Source: Afipia sp.
GTDB lineage: Bacteria; Pseudomonadota; Alphaproteobacteria; Rhizobiales; Xanthobacteraceae
NCBI GenBank assembly: GCA_024707075.1
Contig: JANQAK010000006.1
Span: forward strand, 124,001-188,000
Direction of reading: 5' to 3'
DNA length: 64,000 bases
Below the pieces are notes generated by a model. That model made no database searches. It was not told where the DNA came from and worked only from the letters and a program-made list of their open reading frames with translations. Every line of letters begins with the position of its first letter. The first letter of the stretch is position 1. Made by a program: the position numbers and the translations under genes. This document shows positions 54,672-63,118 of this stretch, one piece after another.

Positions 54672-56311
54672 TTATCCCTGATCGATTTCGGCCAGTTTTT
54701 GTAAAGAAACGACCGGGATATTCCGAGCCTTGCTGCGGCCTTCTTCTTGTTGCCGCCGCATGCCGCGATAGCTTCGCTGATTTCTTCCTTTTGAATTTCG
54801 GCAATCACATTCTTAAGTTCGCGTGAAGAGGACTCTTTCAGAGCCTCCCTTGCTGCTGCCTGCCGCCGCTGGGGCATCTCCGACAGATCGTCCACCCTCA
54901 GCATCACGCCGTCCGAGAATACGAACGCACGCTCCACCTCATGCTGTAACTGCCGGATGTTGCCGGGCCATTCGCGTTCGCCTAGTTCCGCGAGGGCTTC
55001 CGGAGAAATTTCCGGGACCGGTCGTGCATGACGGTACGCGATATCCTGTAGGGATTTTGCGACGAGAAGCGGAATGTCCTCAAGCCGCTCCCGCAGGGGA
55101 GGCAATTCGATCGTTATCGGCGAGATACGGTAGAACAGATCGAGGCGGAAGTTTCCGTTTTCAACGAGCGTCTGGAGGTCTTTGTTGGTCGCGGACACCA
55201 GCCGGAAATCGACGGCCCGCGGCCGCTGCCCGCCGACACGCTCTACATTTCGATCCTGGAGTACGCGCAGAAGTTTCGCCTGAACATCAAGCGGCATATC
55301 GCCGATCTCGTCCAGGAAGATTGTTCCTCCTTCGGCCTGTTCGAATTTCCCTTTTCGCCCCTTCTTGTCGGCGCCGGTGAAGGCGCCAGGCTCATAGCCG
55401 AATAATTCCGACTCGACGAGGGTCGGAGGGAGAGCCGCTGCGTTCACATTGACCATCGAGGCGTCGCGGCGTGGGCTTAAATGGTGAAGCGCATGTGCGA
55501 CCAGTTCTTTGCCGGTCCCGCTCTCGCCGCGAATGAGAACCGGAATTTCGAGCGGGGCGATCTTGATGATCTGAGCGCGCAGCCGCTGCACGGCGGGGCT
55601 CGACCCGATAATCGCTTCCATGCCATAGGCGCGCGTTTTGAGCGTCTCGGTTTCGCGCTTGTAGAATTCCAGTTCGCCCTCAAGCGTGCGGATGCGGGCG
55701 CTGAGCGCCTCGACTTGCTGTGGACCCTTGAACATCACGCGGCCGATTGCGCCGCGCACCTTGTCATCGCGCTTGATGGGAATCCGTGTCACGACGCGCT
55801 CGGAGCCGCGCATCCGCTGGATGCTCCCGATCTCGGCCTTGCCGGATTTTACAACGTGGTGCAGCCGGGTGTTGTCGATGATGCGTTCCACCGGCTGCCC
55901 GTTTCCCTCACCGGGCTTGAGGCCGAAAAAGGCTTCGTGGATCGGGGAAATGTAGACGAGCTTTGAATCCTTATCGACCACGGTCATGGCGTCGAATGGA
56001 TCGCTCAGCAAATAATTGAAGATGTCCCACGCGAAATCGACGCTGTTGATGAAGTTGAGCACCGCATCGCCCGGCGCGGGGCTGAAGACCAGAAGTTCGC
56101 CTCTTTCCAGCGGGCACAGAAGAACTGCGAAGGTATTATGTTCCAGATTCAGTGACGTCAGACGGCGGTCGCGCAGTTCCTCCATCCAGACCTTGTCGGC
56201 AATGAGAGAGAGAATGCGAGGGTCGGTTCCGATTCCGGTTGCGGCAATCGGGCGGGGGGTTCCGTCCGTCAGCAGAGTGCCGGCGAAGGCAGGCAAGTTT
56301 GTCCTTGGCAT
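54672..56311 (-). CDS. Sigma-54-dependent transcriptional activator with PAS domain, one apparent frameshift
   Basis: This is an enhancer-binding protein of about 546 residues when repaired: an N-terminal sensory region (1-100), a PAS-like domain (about 100-190, AMTVVDKDSKLVYIS), a coiled coil, then AAA+. Walker A is GESGTGKE (262-269), the sigma-54 contact loop is GAFTGA (309-314), and GTIFLDEIGDMP is Walker B. The C-terminal Fis-type helix-turn-helix is ACGGNKKKAAARLGISRSFLYK. Past that point the frame runs on to 54416; adding one base in the T5 run at 54696-54700 gives KLAEIDQG and a stop at 54672. ATG 56311 is preferred. It probably activates the promoters at 53364 and 56442. Confidence 0.86.
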
Positions 56312-56317
56312 TTCTTT

Positions 56318-56336
56318 GTGTCCTTCTTGAAGACAC
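56318..56336. promoter_or_regulatory. Candidate sigma-54 activator site 2 (GTGTC-N9-GACAC)
   Basis: Perfect 5-bp arms are spaced by 9 bases (CTTCTTGAA). It ends 106 bp before the -24 element at 56442 and begins 7 bp upstream of the activator's preferred ATG. The site could therefore serve both activation of the ligase operon and autorepression of the activator gene (inference). Confidence 0.6.
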
Positions 56337-56441
56337 ATCAACACTTCCGCTTATCGACTGGCAAGGACATTTCTCGTCACGGAAGGCCGCAATGCGCGGC
56401 GCGCAGGCCCATTTCGGGCCGTTCGCGGTGCGGAGCCGATT

Positions 56442-56457
56442 TGGCACGGCTGTTGCT
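56442..56457 (+). promoter_or_regulatory. Sigma-54 (-24/-12) promoter of the ligase operon
   Basis: TGGCAC-GGCTG-TTGCT matches the consensus TGGCAC-N5-TTGCW at every position, GG and GC 12 bp apart. Transcription would start about 56469, so the ligase cannot begin at the upstream TTG 56463 and the ATG at 56514 is supported. Confidence 0.82.
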
Positions 56458-56513
56458 GTTGATTGAGCCGGTGTCCTCCACTCGCGGAGTGTGCGCTGCA
56501 ATGCGAGAGAACA

Positions 56514-58133
56514 ATGCGACCCTTTCTTACGATCCATCATCCGGCCAAAGCCCAACAATATTATGCAAGCGGTCTTTGGGGCCGCGATACATTTTACGGC
56601 CTTCTTGCGCGACACGCGGCTGAACGGCCCGATGCGATTGCCTTGCAGGACGGCCGGCGCGCGCTGTCGTGGCGGGAGCTTCGCCAGATGGTCGATGGAG
56701 TGGCTGCGGACCTGCGTGAGTACGGTCTGGTCGGGGGCGATCGCGTTTCGATCTGGATGTCGAACCGCGTCGAAGCGGTGGTGATGTTCCTGGCCTGTGC
56801 CCGTGAGGGTCTCGCGTGCAATCCGTCGCTTCACAAGACATATACCTGCGCCGAGATCTGCGAATTGCTGACGTCGCTGTCGGCGCGGGCGCTCCTGACC
56901 GAGCCGGGCTGGGGCGCGGATCGGGCGCAGGTCGATCTCGATGCGATGCTGGTTCGAATTCCGTCCTTGAAAGCCGTCTATACCCCCGAAGCATTTCCTG
57001 CTTCGGTTGAAGAAGCCGCTTCGCCCAACACCGATCCGGACAAGGTCGCCTATCTTGCATTCACCAGCGGAACCACAGGCGTTCCGAAATGCGTGATGCA
57101 TTCCGACAATACATTGCTTGCCAACGGCCGCGATCTCGCTCGCGACTGGGGCCACGGGCCGGGCACCGTTCTGCTGTCGCTGTCTCCCCTCTCTCATCAC
57201 ATCGCATGGGTCGGTGTTGCGCAATGGCTTGTCTGCGGTGGCCGCTTCGTGACTGATGATCCTCCTGCCGGAATGAATCGTCTCGACTGGATTGAAACGA
57301 CGGGCGCCACTTACGTTCTTGGCGTGCCGACGCACGCCATGGATATTCTGGCCGAGCAGGCTAAGCTCGGCCGAAAACGTCTCGGCAAGGTGTCCGTATT
57401 CTACATGGCCGGTGCGCCGATTCCGCCGAGCGTCGCTGCTTCGTTTCTTGAACAAGGCATCAAGCCTCAGAACGTTTACGGCATGACGGAGAATTCGTCG
57501 CACCAGTACACGCATCCGGATGACAACGCCGAAGTCATCGTGGGTTCATGCGGTCGCGGAGGCAAAGCCTACGAGGTCAAGATTTTCGATCCTAACGATT
57601 CCGATCGTGAGGTCGGACCGGGCGAAATCGGGCAGATCGGCGGACGCGGTGCGGCGCTGATGCTCGGATACTTCAACAATCAGGCGGCCACGGAAGGAAG
57701 TTTCAATCGAAACGGCTGGTTTCTGTCGGGCGATCTCGGTGTGCTCGACAAGGATGGTAACCTGCGGATCGAGGGCCGGTTGAAGGACTTGATCATCCGT
57801 GGCGGTCACAACATCCAGCCATCGCACATTGAAGCGATCGCCGTTCGTCACAAGGATGTCGATCGCGCTGCCGCATTTCCCGTTGCGGATGACCGGTTGG
57901 GCGAACGGGTGTGCATCGCCGTATCCGGTTCTATCGGCTCGGGCGAACTTCTGGAGCATCTGCGCGCCAATGGCCTGTCCAAATACGACATGCCTGAGTA
58001 CTTCCTTCGTCTGGAGGAATTCCCGCTCACGGCGAGCGGAAAGATACTCAAGCGTGAACTGGTTCTACAGGTCAGGCGCGGCGACATTCAGCCGGTCTTC
58101 GTTCGCGGAAACGCATCAGAAAAATCCGCTTGA
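56514..58133 (+). CDS. AMP-forming acyl-CoA ligase (cyclohexanecarboxylate-CoA ligase-like)
   Basis: This is an ANL-superfamily acid:CoA ligase of 539 residues. The P-loop reads LAFTSGTTGVPKCVMHSDNT; NVYGMTENSSHQYTHPDD is the adenylate motif. GWFLSGDLGVLDKDGNLRIEGRLKDLIIRGG carries the hinge, and LTASGKILKREL the catalytic lysine. The sequence is closest in style to AliA/BadA-type ligases of ring acids (recall, not search). It is the first gene after the perfect sigma-54 promoter. ATG 56514 has GAGAGA 5 bp upstream. It probably activates the ligand brought in by the binding protein at 53415. Confidence 0.86.
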   Translation: MRPFLTIHHPAKAQQYYASGLWGRDTFYGLLARHAAERPDAIALQDGRRALSWRELRQMVDGVAADLREYGLVGGDRVSIWMSNRVEAVVMFLACAREGLACNPSLHKTYTCAEICELLTSLSARALLTEPGWGADRAQVDLDAMLVRIPSLKAVYTPEAFPASVEEAASPNTDPDKVAYLAFTSGTTGVPKCVMHSDNTLLANGRDLARDWGHGPGTVLLSLSPLSHHIAWVGVAQWLVCGGRFVTDDPPAGMNRLDWIETTGATYVLGVPTHAMDILAEQAKLGRKRLGKVSVFYMAGAPIPPSVAASFLEQGIKPQNVYGMTENSSHQYTHPDDNAEVIVGSCGRGGKAYEVKIFDPNDSDREVGPGEIGQIGGRGAALMLGYFNNQAATEGSFNRNGWFLSGDLGVLDKDGNLRIEGRLKDLIIRGGHNIQPSHIEAIAVRHKDVDRAAAFPVADDRLGERVCIAVSGSIGSGELLEHLRANGLSKYDMPEYFLRLEEFPLTASGKILKRELVLQVRRGDIQPVFVRGNASEKSA

Positions 58134-58149
58134 ACCGAAGGGCGTCAGT

Positions 58150-59256
58150 ATGCTTCCGCTTCAGAATATCACCGTCCTCGATTTTAGCACGCTGCTGCCG
58201 GGTCCACTTGCGGGCCTTATGCTGGCGCGTGCGGGCGCGCGCGTGATCAAAGTCGAGCGGCCCCGGTCTGGCGACGAGATGCGGAGCTATGAGCCAAAGG
58301 TCGGCGAGTACAGCGTCAACTTTGCGCTGCTCAATGCGGGTAAGGAAAGCATCGAGATCGATCTGAAAGCGAGCGATGCCGTCGCACGATTGCGGCCCCT
58401 GATCGAAAGCGCGGACATTGTGCTTGAACAGTTTCGTCCGGGCGTGATGGATCGGCTTGGCCTGGGCTATGACAATCTCAGGAAGATCAACGAACGGCTG
58501 ATCTATTGCGCCATCACAGGTTGGGGACAGAGCGGGCCGAAGGCGCTTGTCGCGGCTCACGACCTCAACTACATGGCGGAATCCGGCATTCTCGGATTGA
58601 GCGCGGGCAAGGATGGAGCTCCGATCGTTCCTCCCGTGCTGGCGGCGGACATCGCGGGTGGCGCTTATCCCGCTGTCATGAACATTCTTCTTGCGCTGCG
58701 CATGCGCGACCAGACGGGCAAGGGTGCATTTCTCGACATCGCAATGGGCGAGAATCTCCTGTCGTTCGCCTATTGGGGGCTTGGCAACGGATTTGCCGCG
58801 AAGCAATGGCCGGGTTCTGCGGATGCACTCGTCACCGGTGGAAGCCCCCGGTATCAGATTTATAAAACGGCAGACGGCAGATACCTCGCAGCAGCGCCCA
58901 TCGAAGAAAAATTCTGGGACAATTTCTGCGCGATCATCGGATTGCCGGAGGCATTGCGCGTATCGTCCGCGGAGGCCAGTTCCGTGATTGAAGCCATCGC
59001 GGGTATCATCTCGACAAAAACCGCGTCGGAATGGACGCAGTTGTTGGCCGGCACGGATGTGTGCTGTTCGATCATCGCAAGCCTCGAGGAGGCCGTGGCA
59101 GACGCGCACTTCGCGTCCCGGCATATTTTCGACCAGCGGATCGCGATCGGGAATGACGTCTTGCCGGCGCTGCCGCTGCCTATCATCAAGCAATTCTCAG
59201 CCATCTCGACAGACGCGCCGCCTCGGTTGGGCGAAAGCACAAGCAAGCTACTCTGA
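58150..59256 (+). CDS. Racemase-like CaiB/BaiF family protein
   Basis: This is a family III CoA-transferase/racemase of 368 residues: LQNITVLDFSTLLPGPLAGLMLARAGARVIKVERPRSGDEM, then AAHDLNYMAESGILGLSAG and VLAADIAGGAYPAVMNILLAL. The HD and AD pair again resembles alpha-methylacyl-CoA racemases, though less closely than the protein at 40686. It begins at ATG 58150, 16 bp after the ligase. Epimerising an alpha carbon next to a ring carboxyl-CoA is a plausible role; transferase activity cannot be excluded. Confidence 0.78.
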   Translation: MLPLQNITVLDFSTLLPGPLAGLMLARAGARVIKVERPRSGDEMRSYEPKVGEYSVNFALLNAGKESIEIDLKASDAVARLRPLIESADIVLEQFRPGVMDRLGLGYDNLRKINERLIYCAITGWGQSGPKALVAAHDLNYMAESGILGLSAGKDGAPIVPPVLAADIAGGAYPAVMNILLALRMRDQTGKGAFLDIAMGENLLSFAYWGLGNGFAAKQWPGSADALVTGGSPRYQIYKTADGRYLAAAPIEEKFWDNFCAIIGLPEALRVSSAEASSVIEAIAGIISTKTASEWTQLLAGTDVCCSIIASLEEAVADAHFASRHIFDQRIAIGNDVLPALPLPIIKQFSAISTDAPPRLGESTSKLL

Positions 59257-59273
59257 TCTCAAGGAAGAATGAT

Positions 59274-60266
59274 ATGCGCGCCTTTCAGGTCGTGGAGCAT
59301 GGCGCTCCATCGTCGCTCCAAGTCAGCGAGATCGCGGACCTTAAACCGTCCGCGGATCAGATCCTCATTGGCGTTCGCGCGGCGGGGATTAACTTTCCCG
59401 ACGTTCTCGTCGTCTCCGGAAAGTACCAGATTCTTCCTAAGCGGCCATTTACGCCTGGAAAAGACCTGGCTGGCGTTGTCCTCAAGACCGGCAGGAACGT
59501 CACTCGCTTCGCAGCAGGCGACCGTGTGCTGTGTCATGTGGAGCACGGGGCGTTTGCCGAACAGGCGCTCGTTACGGCGGACCAGACGTTTAAGCTACCG
59601 AACGGCTTGAGTTTTCAGCATGCGGCTGCAATGGGCCTCGTGTACCAGACCGCATATCTCGCGCTCATCGACCGGGGCGGATTTCAAAAGGGTGAAACGG
59701 TCCTCATCGGAGGCGCAGCAGGCGGTATCGGTCTTGCGGCCATCCATCTTGCGAAGGGACTGGGCGGGCGCGTCCTCGCAGCGGTGAGGAATGAAGATGA
59801 GGCCGCATTCGTCAAGGCGAATGGCGCGGACCACGTCATCGACATTTCCGGCTCCGATATCCGCGATAGCCTGCGCGCGCAGGTGCAGGCAGCGACAAAC
59901 GGACACGGCGCCGACGTGGTGCTTGATCCGTTGGGTGGCGATTTTCTAGGCGCAGCCCTGCGTGCGATGGCGTGGTGTGGCCGCCTCGTTGTGATCGGCT
60001 TTGCCGCGGGTGATATTCCGTCGGTGAAAGTGAACTATCTGCTGCTGAAGAACATCAGCATTTCCGGCCTGCAATGGAGCGACTATCGTGACCGGACTCC
60101 CTCGCGCGTCCACGAGGTGCAGACAGACATCTTTCGTCTGTGGGAAGAGGGTTTTGTCAAACCGCAACTGATGAAGGAATATCCGTTCGAGGAATTGCCC
60201 GCGGCGCTCGACCTCATTTCCGAAGGCAGGGTGCGCGGCAAGGCCGTCATCGTCATGTCGTCCTGA
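59274..60266 (+). CDS. MDR-superfamily NADPH:quinone/enone oxidoreductase
   Basis: This is a medium-chain dehydrogenase/reductase of 330 residues without zinc ligands. The cofactor loop GGAAGGIGLAAIHLAKGLGGRV is at residues 146-167, and VRAAGINFPDVLVVSGKYQ is the quinone-reductase opening. Such enzymes reduce activated double bonds, so here it could reduce an enoyl-CoA or an enone. It lies between two CaiB-family genes in the ligase operon, 17 bp after the first. Confidence 0.85.
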   Translation: MRAFQVVEHGAPSSLQVSEIADLKPSADQILIGVRAAGINFPDVLVVSGKYQILPKRPFTPGKDLAGVVLKTGRNVTRFAAGDRVLCHVEHGAFAEQALVTADQTFKLPNGLSFQHAAAMGLVYQTAYLALIDRGGFQKGETVLIGGAAGGIGLAAIHLAKGLGGRVLAAVRNEDEAAFVKANGADHVIDISGSDIRDSLRAQVQAATNGHGADVVLDPLGGDFLGAALRAMAWCGRLVVIGFAAGDIPSVKVNYLLLKNISISGLQWSDYRDRTPSRVHEVQTDIFRLWEEGFVKPQLMKEYPFEELPAALDLISEGRVRGKAVIVMSS

Positions 60267-60320
60267 CGGTCTTTGCAGCGAGACAAGCAACCCGTGACAA
60301 AAATTCTTGAGCGCAACAAT

Positions 60321-61565
60321 ATGAGCATGCCCGTCGCGACATTGCCTTTCAGGCCTGCGGGGCAGGGCTTCAGCCTGCTCCAGGGCGTGCGTGTCGTCGA
60401 TCTTACGACATCTGTCGCGGGGCCTTCGGCCACCATGCTGCTTGCGGATATGGGCGCGGAAGTTCTGAAGATCGAAAGGCCCAGCGGCGGTGACGATGCC
60501 CGCTCATGGGGGCCTCCTTTTCTTGACGGCGAGTCGCTGTGGTTTCTGAGCGTGAACCGCAACAAGAAAAGCATCGCGCTCGATTATTCGCAGCCCGAAG
60601 GTCTGGATATCCTTCACGGACTTGTGGGCCACGCCGACATCGTGGTCGCGAATCTGTCGCCGCGCGTCGCGCGAAAGCTCAAGGTGGACGCGGAAACGCT
60701 CCGGCAAAAATATCCCGGCCTGATCTACGTTTCGATCACGGGGTTCGGCCTCACCGGTGAGCGCGCCGACTGGACTTGCTACGATCTGATCGCGGAGGGT
60801 TACTCCGGTGTGATGGACCTCACCGGCGCGGCTGGTGGTGAGCCACAGAAGGTTGGGACGCCCGCTGCCGATATGCTTGCCGGTCAGGATGCTGCGTTCG
60901 CTGCCGTGGCGGCGCTCTATGCCCGCAAGCAGACCGGCGAGGGGCATGTCATCGACATCGCTCTGGTCGACTCCATGACGCGATTTTTGTCGTGCCGAAT
61001 CCTGCCGTATCTGGGCTCGGGTCAGGTCCCGACGCGCAGTGGCGGCAAGGACAGTGTGATCGCGATCTATCAGAGCTTTGAAACCGCTGACCATCCGATC
61101 ACGCTGGGTCTCGGGAACGACAATATCTGGCAACGGTTCTGGGCGACCGTCGGACAGCCGGATGTGGCCGCCGCACCGGGAATGACGACCAATGCCGAGC
61201 GACGGGAACGGCGGGCGGAAATTGTCGATATGATTTCCGCGATCCTGCGCGAAAAGCCCCGCAGTTACTGGCTTGAATTGCTTCGCGATGCGCGTATTCC
61301 GGCGGGACCGATCAACTCGGTCGATCAACTTGTCGACGACGAGGCGCTGCTCGAGCGCGGGATGTTCTATCGCGCGGAATCCGCGGATGGCCGGATGGTG
61401 CCGCAGGTTGGAACAGGCATTGTTCTCGATGGACAATCCAACTCGCCTCGCAGCACGCCGCCGCGTCTCGGCGAACATACCGCAAGCGTTCTTGGGGAAC
61501 TGCTGGGCATTGGTGAAGATGAACTTCAGAAACTGGACCAGAAATCCGTAACGGGAAGGAAATAA
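60321..61565 (+). CDS. Class III CoA-transferase (CaiB/BaiF family)
   Basis: This is a transferase-type protein of about 414 residues: LQGVRVVDLTTSVAGPSATMLLADMGAEVLKIERPSGGDDARSWGPPFLDG and VNRNKKSIALDYSQPEG, the classical opening. The aspartate of CYDLIAEGYSGVMDLTG is in the position of the catalytic Asp of formyl-CoA transferase. It is fourth in the sigma-54 operon. The start is uncertain: GTG 60294 and TTG 60273 are also open, but the ATG at 60321 gives the usual length. It probably passes CoA from a product acid to the incoming acid. Confidence 0.83.
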   Translation: MSMPVATLPFRPAGQGFSLLQGVRVVDLTTSVAGPSATMLLADMGAEVLKIERPSGGDDARSWGPPFLDGESLWFLSVNRNKKSIALDYSQPEGLDILHGLVGHADIVVANLSPRVARKLKVDAETLRQKYPGLIYVSITGFGLTGERADWTCYDLIAEGYSGVMDLTGAAGGEPQKVGTPAADMLAGQDAAFAAVAALYARKQTGEGHVIDIALVDSMTRFLSCRILPYLGSGQVPTRSGGKDSVIAIYQSFETADHPITLGLGNDNIWQRFWATVGQPDVAAAPGMTTNAERRERRAEIVDMISAILREKPRSYWLELLRDARIPAGPINSVDQLVDDEALLERGMFYRAESADGRMVPQVGTGIVLDGQSNSPRSTPPRLGEHTASVLGELLGIGEDELQKLDQKSVTGRK

Positions 61566-61567
61566 CG

Positions 61568-62347
61568 ATGGCTTTCGAAACAATCATCTACGAAGAAAAT
61601 GGCCCGATCGGAACGATCACGCTGAACCGGCCTGATGACGGAAACATGTTCACCGTCACCATGTGTCATGAAATTCGCGATTGCATCAACGAGATCCGGC
61701 GCGAGACCCGCACCCGTGTGATCGTGCTGACCGGAGCGGGTGACAAGTTTTTCTGCATTGGCGGACGAAAGGAAGGAATGGAAAAGACTTCGCTCTATGC
61801 GGGCGTTCTCCCAACCCTTGAAATGTATGAAGCGATCGATCGCCTTCAGAAGCCTGTCATCGCGAGCGTGAATGGGTTCGCCGTCGGCGGCGGTAACGTG
61901 CTTCAGGTCGTTTGCGATCTGACCATCGCCAAGGAAAGTGCCGTCTTTCGCCAGGTCGGCCCGATGATGGGATCGTTCGATGCCGGCTACGGCACCTGGT
62001 ATCTGGAAGACCTCGTCGGCAAGAAGAAGGCTAAGGAGATGTGGTATGCAAATCCGAAAATCTCGGCGAAGGAAGCGCTTGAGATCGGCCTGATCAACAG
62101 GGTTGTCCCTGACGACAAGCTGAAAGAGGAAACCCAGAAATTTGCACTCGAAGTTGCGGATCGCGGGCCTTTCGCACTGGCGTCGATCAAGGGCGCGTTC
62201 AATGCCCGCCACGGCGGCGTATCCGGTCTCGCCCGCGTGTCCCACGATCTGCTGCTGCGCAACTATCTCGACACGGAAGAGAGCCATGAGCTTTCCGCTT
62301 CGTTTGCTGCACGGCGCAAGCCGGACGCAACGAAATTCGGGAAATAG
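61568..62347 (+). CDS. BadI-like (2-ketocyclohexanecarboxyl-CoA hydrolase / MenB-type) crotonase
   Basis: This is a crotonase-fold protein of 259 residues. GFAVGGGNVLQVVCDLTIAKESAVFRQVGPMMGSFDAGYGTWYLEDLVGKKKAKEMWY follows the BadI/MenB branch: the QVGPKMGSxDxGYG loop (Asp at residue 138) replaces the hydratase acids. The N-terminal FFCIGGRKEGM and the tail YLDTEESHELSASFAARRKP are also BadI-like. The enzyme would hydrolytically open a cyclic 2-ketoacyl-CoA to pimelyl-CoA-type products. The C-terminal tyrosine I recall in BadI/MenB seems to be Phe here (KFGK). Function inferred from sequence and operon. Confidence 0.75.
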   Translation: MAFETIIYEENGPIGTITLNRPDDGNMFTVTMCHEIRDCINEIRRETRTRVIVLTGAGDKFFCIGGRKEGMEKTSLYAGVLPTLEMYEAIDRLQKPVIASVNGFAVGGGNVLQVVCDLTIAKESAVFRQVGPMMGSFDAGYGTWYLEDLVGKKKAKEMWYANPKISAKEALEIGLINRVVPDDKLKEETQKFALEVADRGPFALASIKGAFNARHGGVSGLARVSHDLLLRNYLDTEESHELSASFAARRKPDATKFGK

Positions 62348-62350
62348 CCG

Positions 62351-63118
62351 ATGCCCGTCGAGCTTACGAAGCAGGACAACTGCGCTCTCTTGCTATTGAA
62401 CAGGCCGGAAGCCTTGAATGCGCTTTCGTTCTCCATCCTCAAGGAGATATCGGCCGCGATCGACGAGGTGTCCGGTTGGAATGTCCGCGCGCTCGTTGTT
62501 ACAGGCGCGGGCGAGAAAGCCTTCTGCGCCGGTGCGGACATCAAGGAGCTGCGCGGACGAACGATGACAGCGCAGAAGCGCGGTGCGGAATTCGGTCAGG
62601 CGACCTTCGCCAGGCTGGAGCAGCTTCCGTTTCCGACGGTGGCGGCGATCAACGGCTTTGCGTTCGGCGGCGGTCTCGAATTGGCGCTTGCCTGCACGTT
62701 CCGGCTCGCGAGCCAGAATGCGAAGCTGGGTCTGCCGGAGATCAAGCTGGGACTTATTCCAGGATACGGCGGAACCCAGCGGCTGCCGCGATTGATTGGC
62801 GAAGCACGAGCGCTGGAGATGATCTTGCTAGGCCGCACGGTCTCCGCTCAAGAGGCGTTATCCTTCGGCCTCGTCCATCGGCTGGTCGAGAGCGACGTAC
62901 TCTCCGCGGCGATGGACTTCACCAAGGAGTTTTCGTCCTACAGTCTTGTCGCGCTCAATCTGGCGCGTGAGGCAGTTACCAGGGCGCTCGATAATCCCGT
63001 GCGAGAGGGACTGAAGATCGAGGCCGATCTTTCGACGCTCGCCTTCGGCACCGCGGATGCGGAAGAGGGCATGGCAGCATTCACCGAGAAACGTCAGGCA
63101 AAGTTCAAAGATGAGTGA
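62351..63118 (+). CDS. Enoyl-CoA hydratase (BadK-like crotonase)
   Basis: This is a hydratase-type crotonase of 255 residues. Both acid-base glutamates are present: Glu110 in AFGGGLELALACTF and Glu130 in GLPEIKLGLIPGYGGTQRLPRL. The CoA-binding opening is AFCAGADIKELRG. It would hydrate the alpha-beta double bond of a ring or straight enoyl-CoA, as BadK does in cyclohexanecarboxylate degradation. It is 3 bp after the BadI-like gene and overlaps the next SDR by 8 bp. Confidence 0.85.
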   Translation: MPVELTKQDNCALLLLNRPEALNALSFSILKEISAAIDEVSGWNVRALVVTGAGEKAFCAGADIKELRGRTMTAQKRGAEFGQATFARLEQLPFPTVAAINGFAFGGGLELALACTFRLASQNAKLGLPEIKLGLIPGYGGTQRLPRLIGEARALEMILLGRTVSAQEALSFGLVHRLVESDVLSAAMDFTKEFSSYSLVALNLAREAVTRALDNPVREGLKIEADLSTLAFGTADAEEGMAAFTEKRQAKFKDE

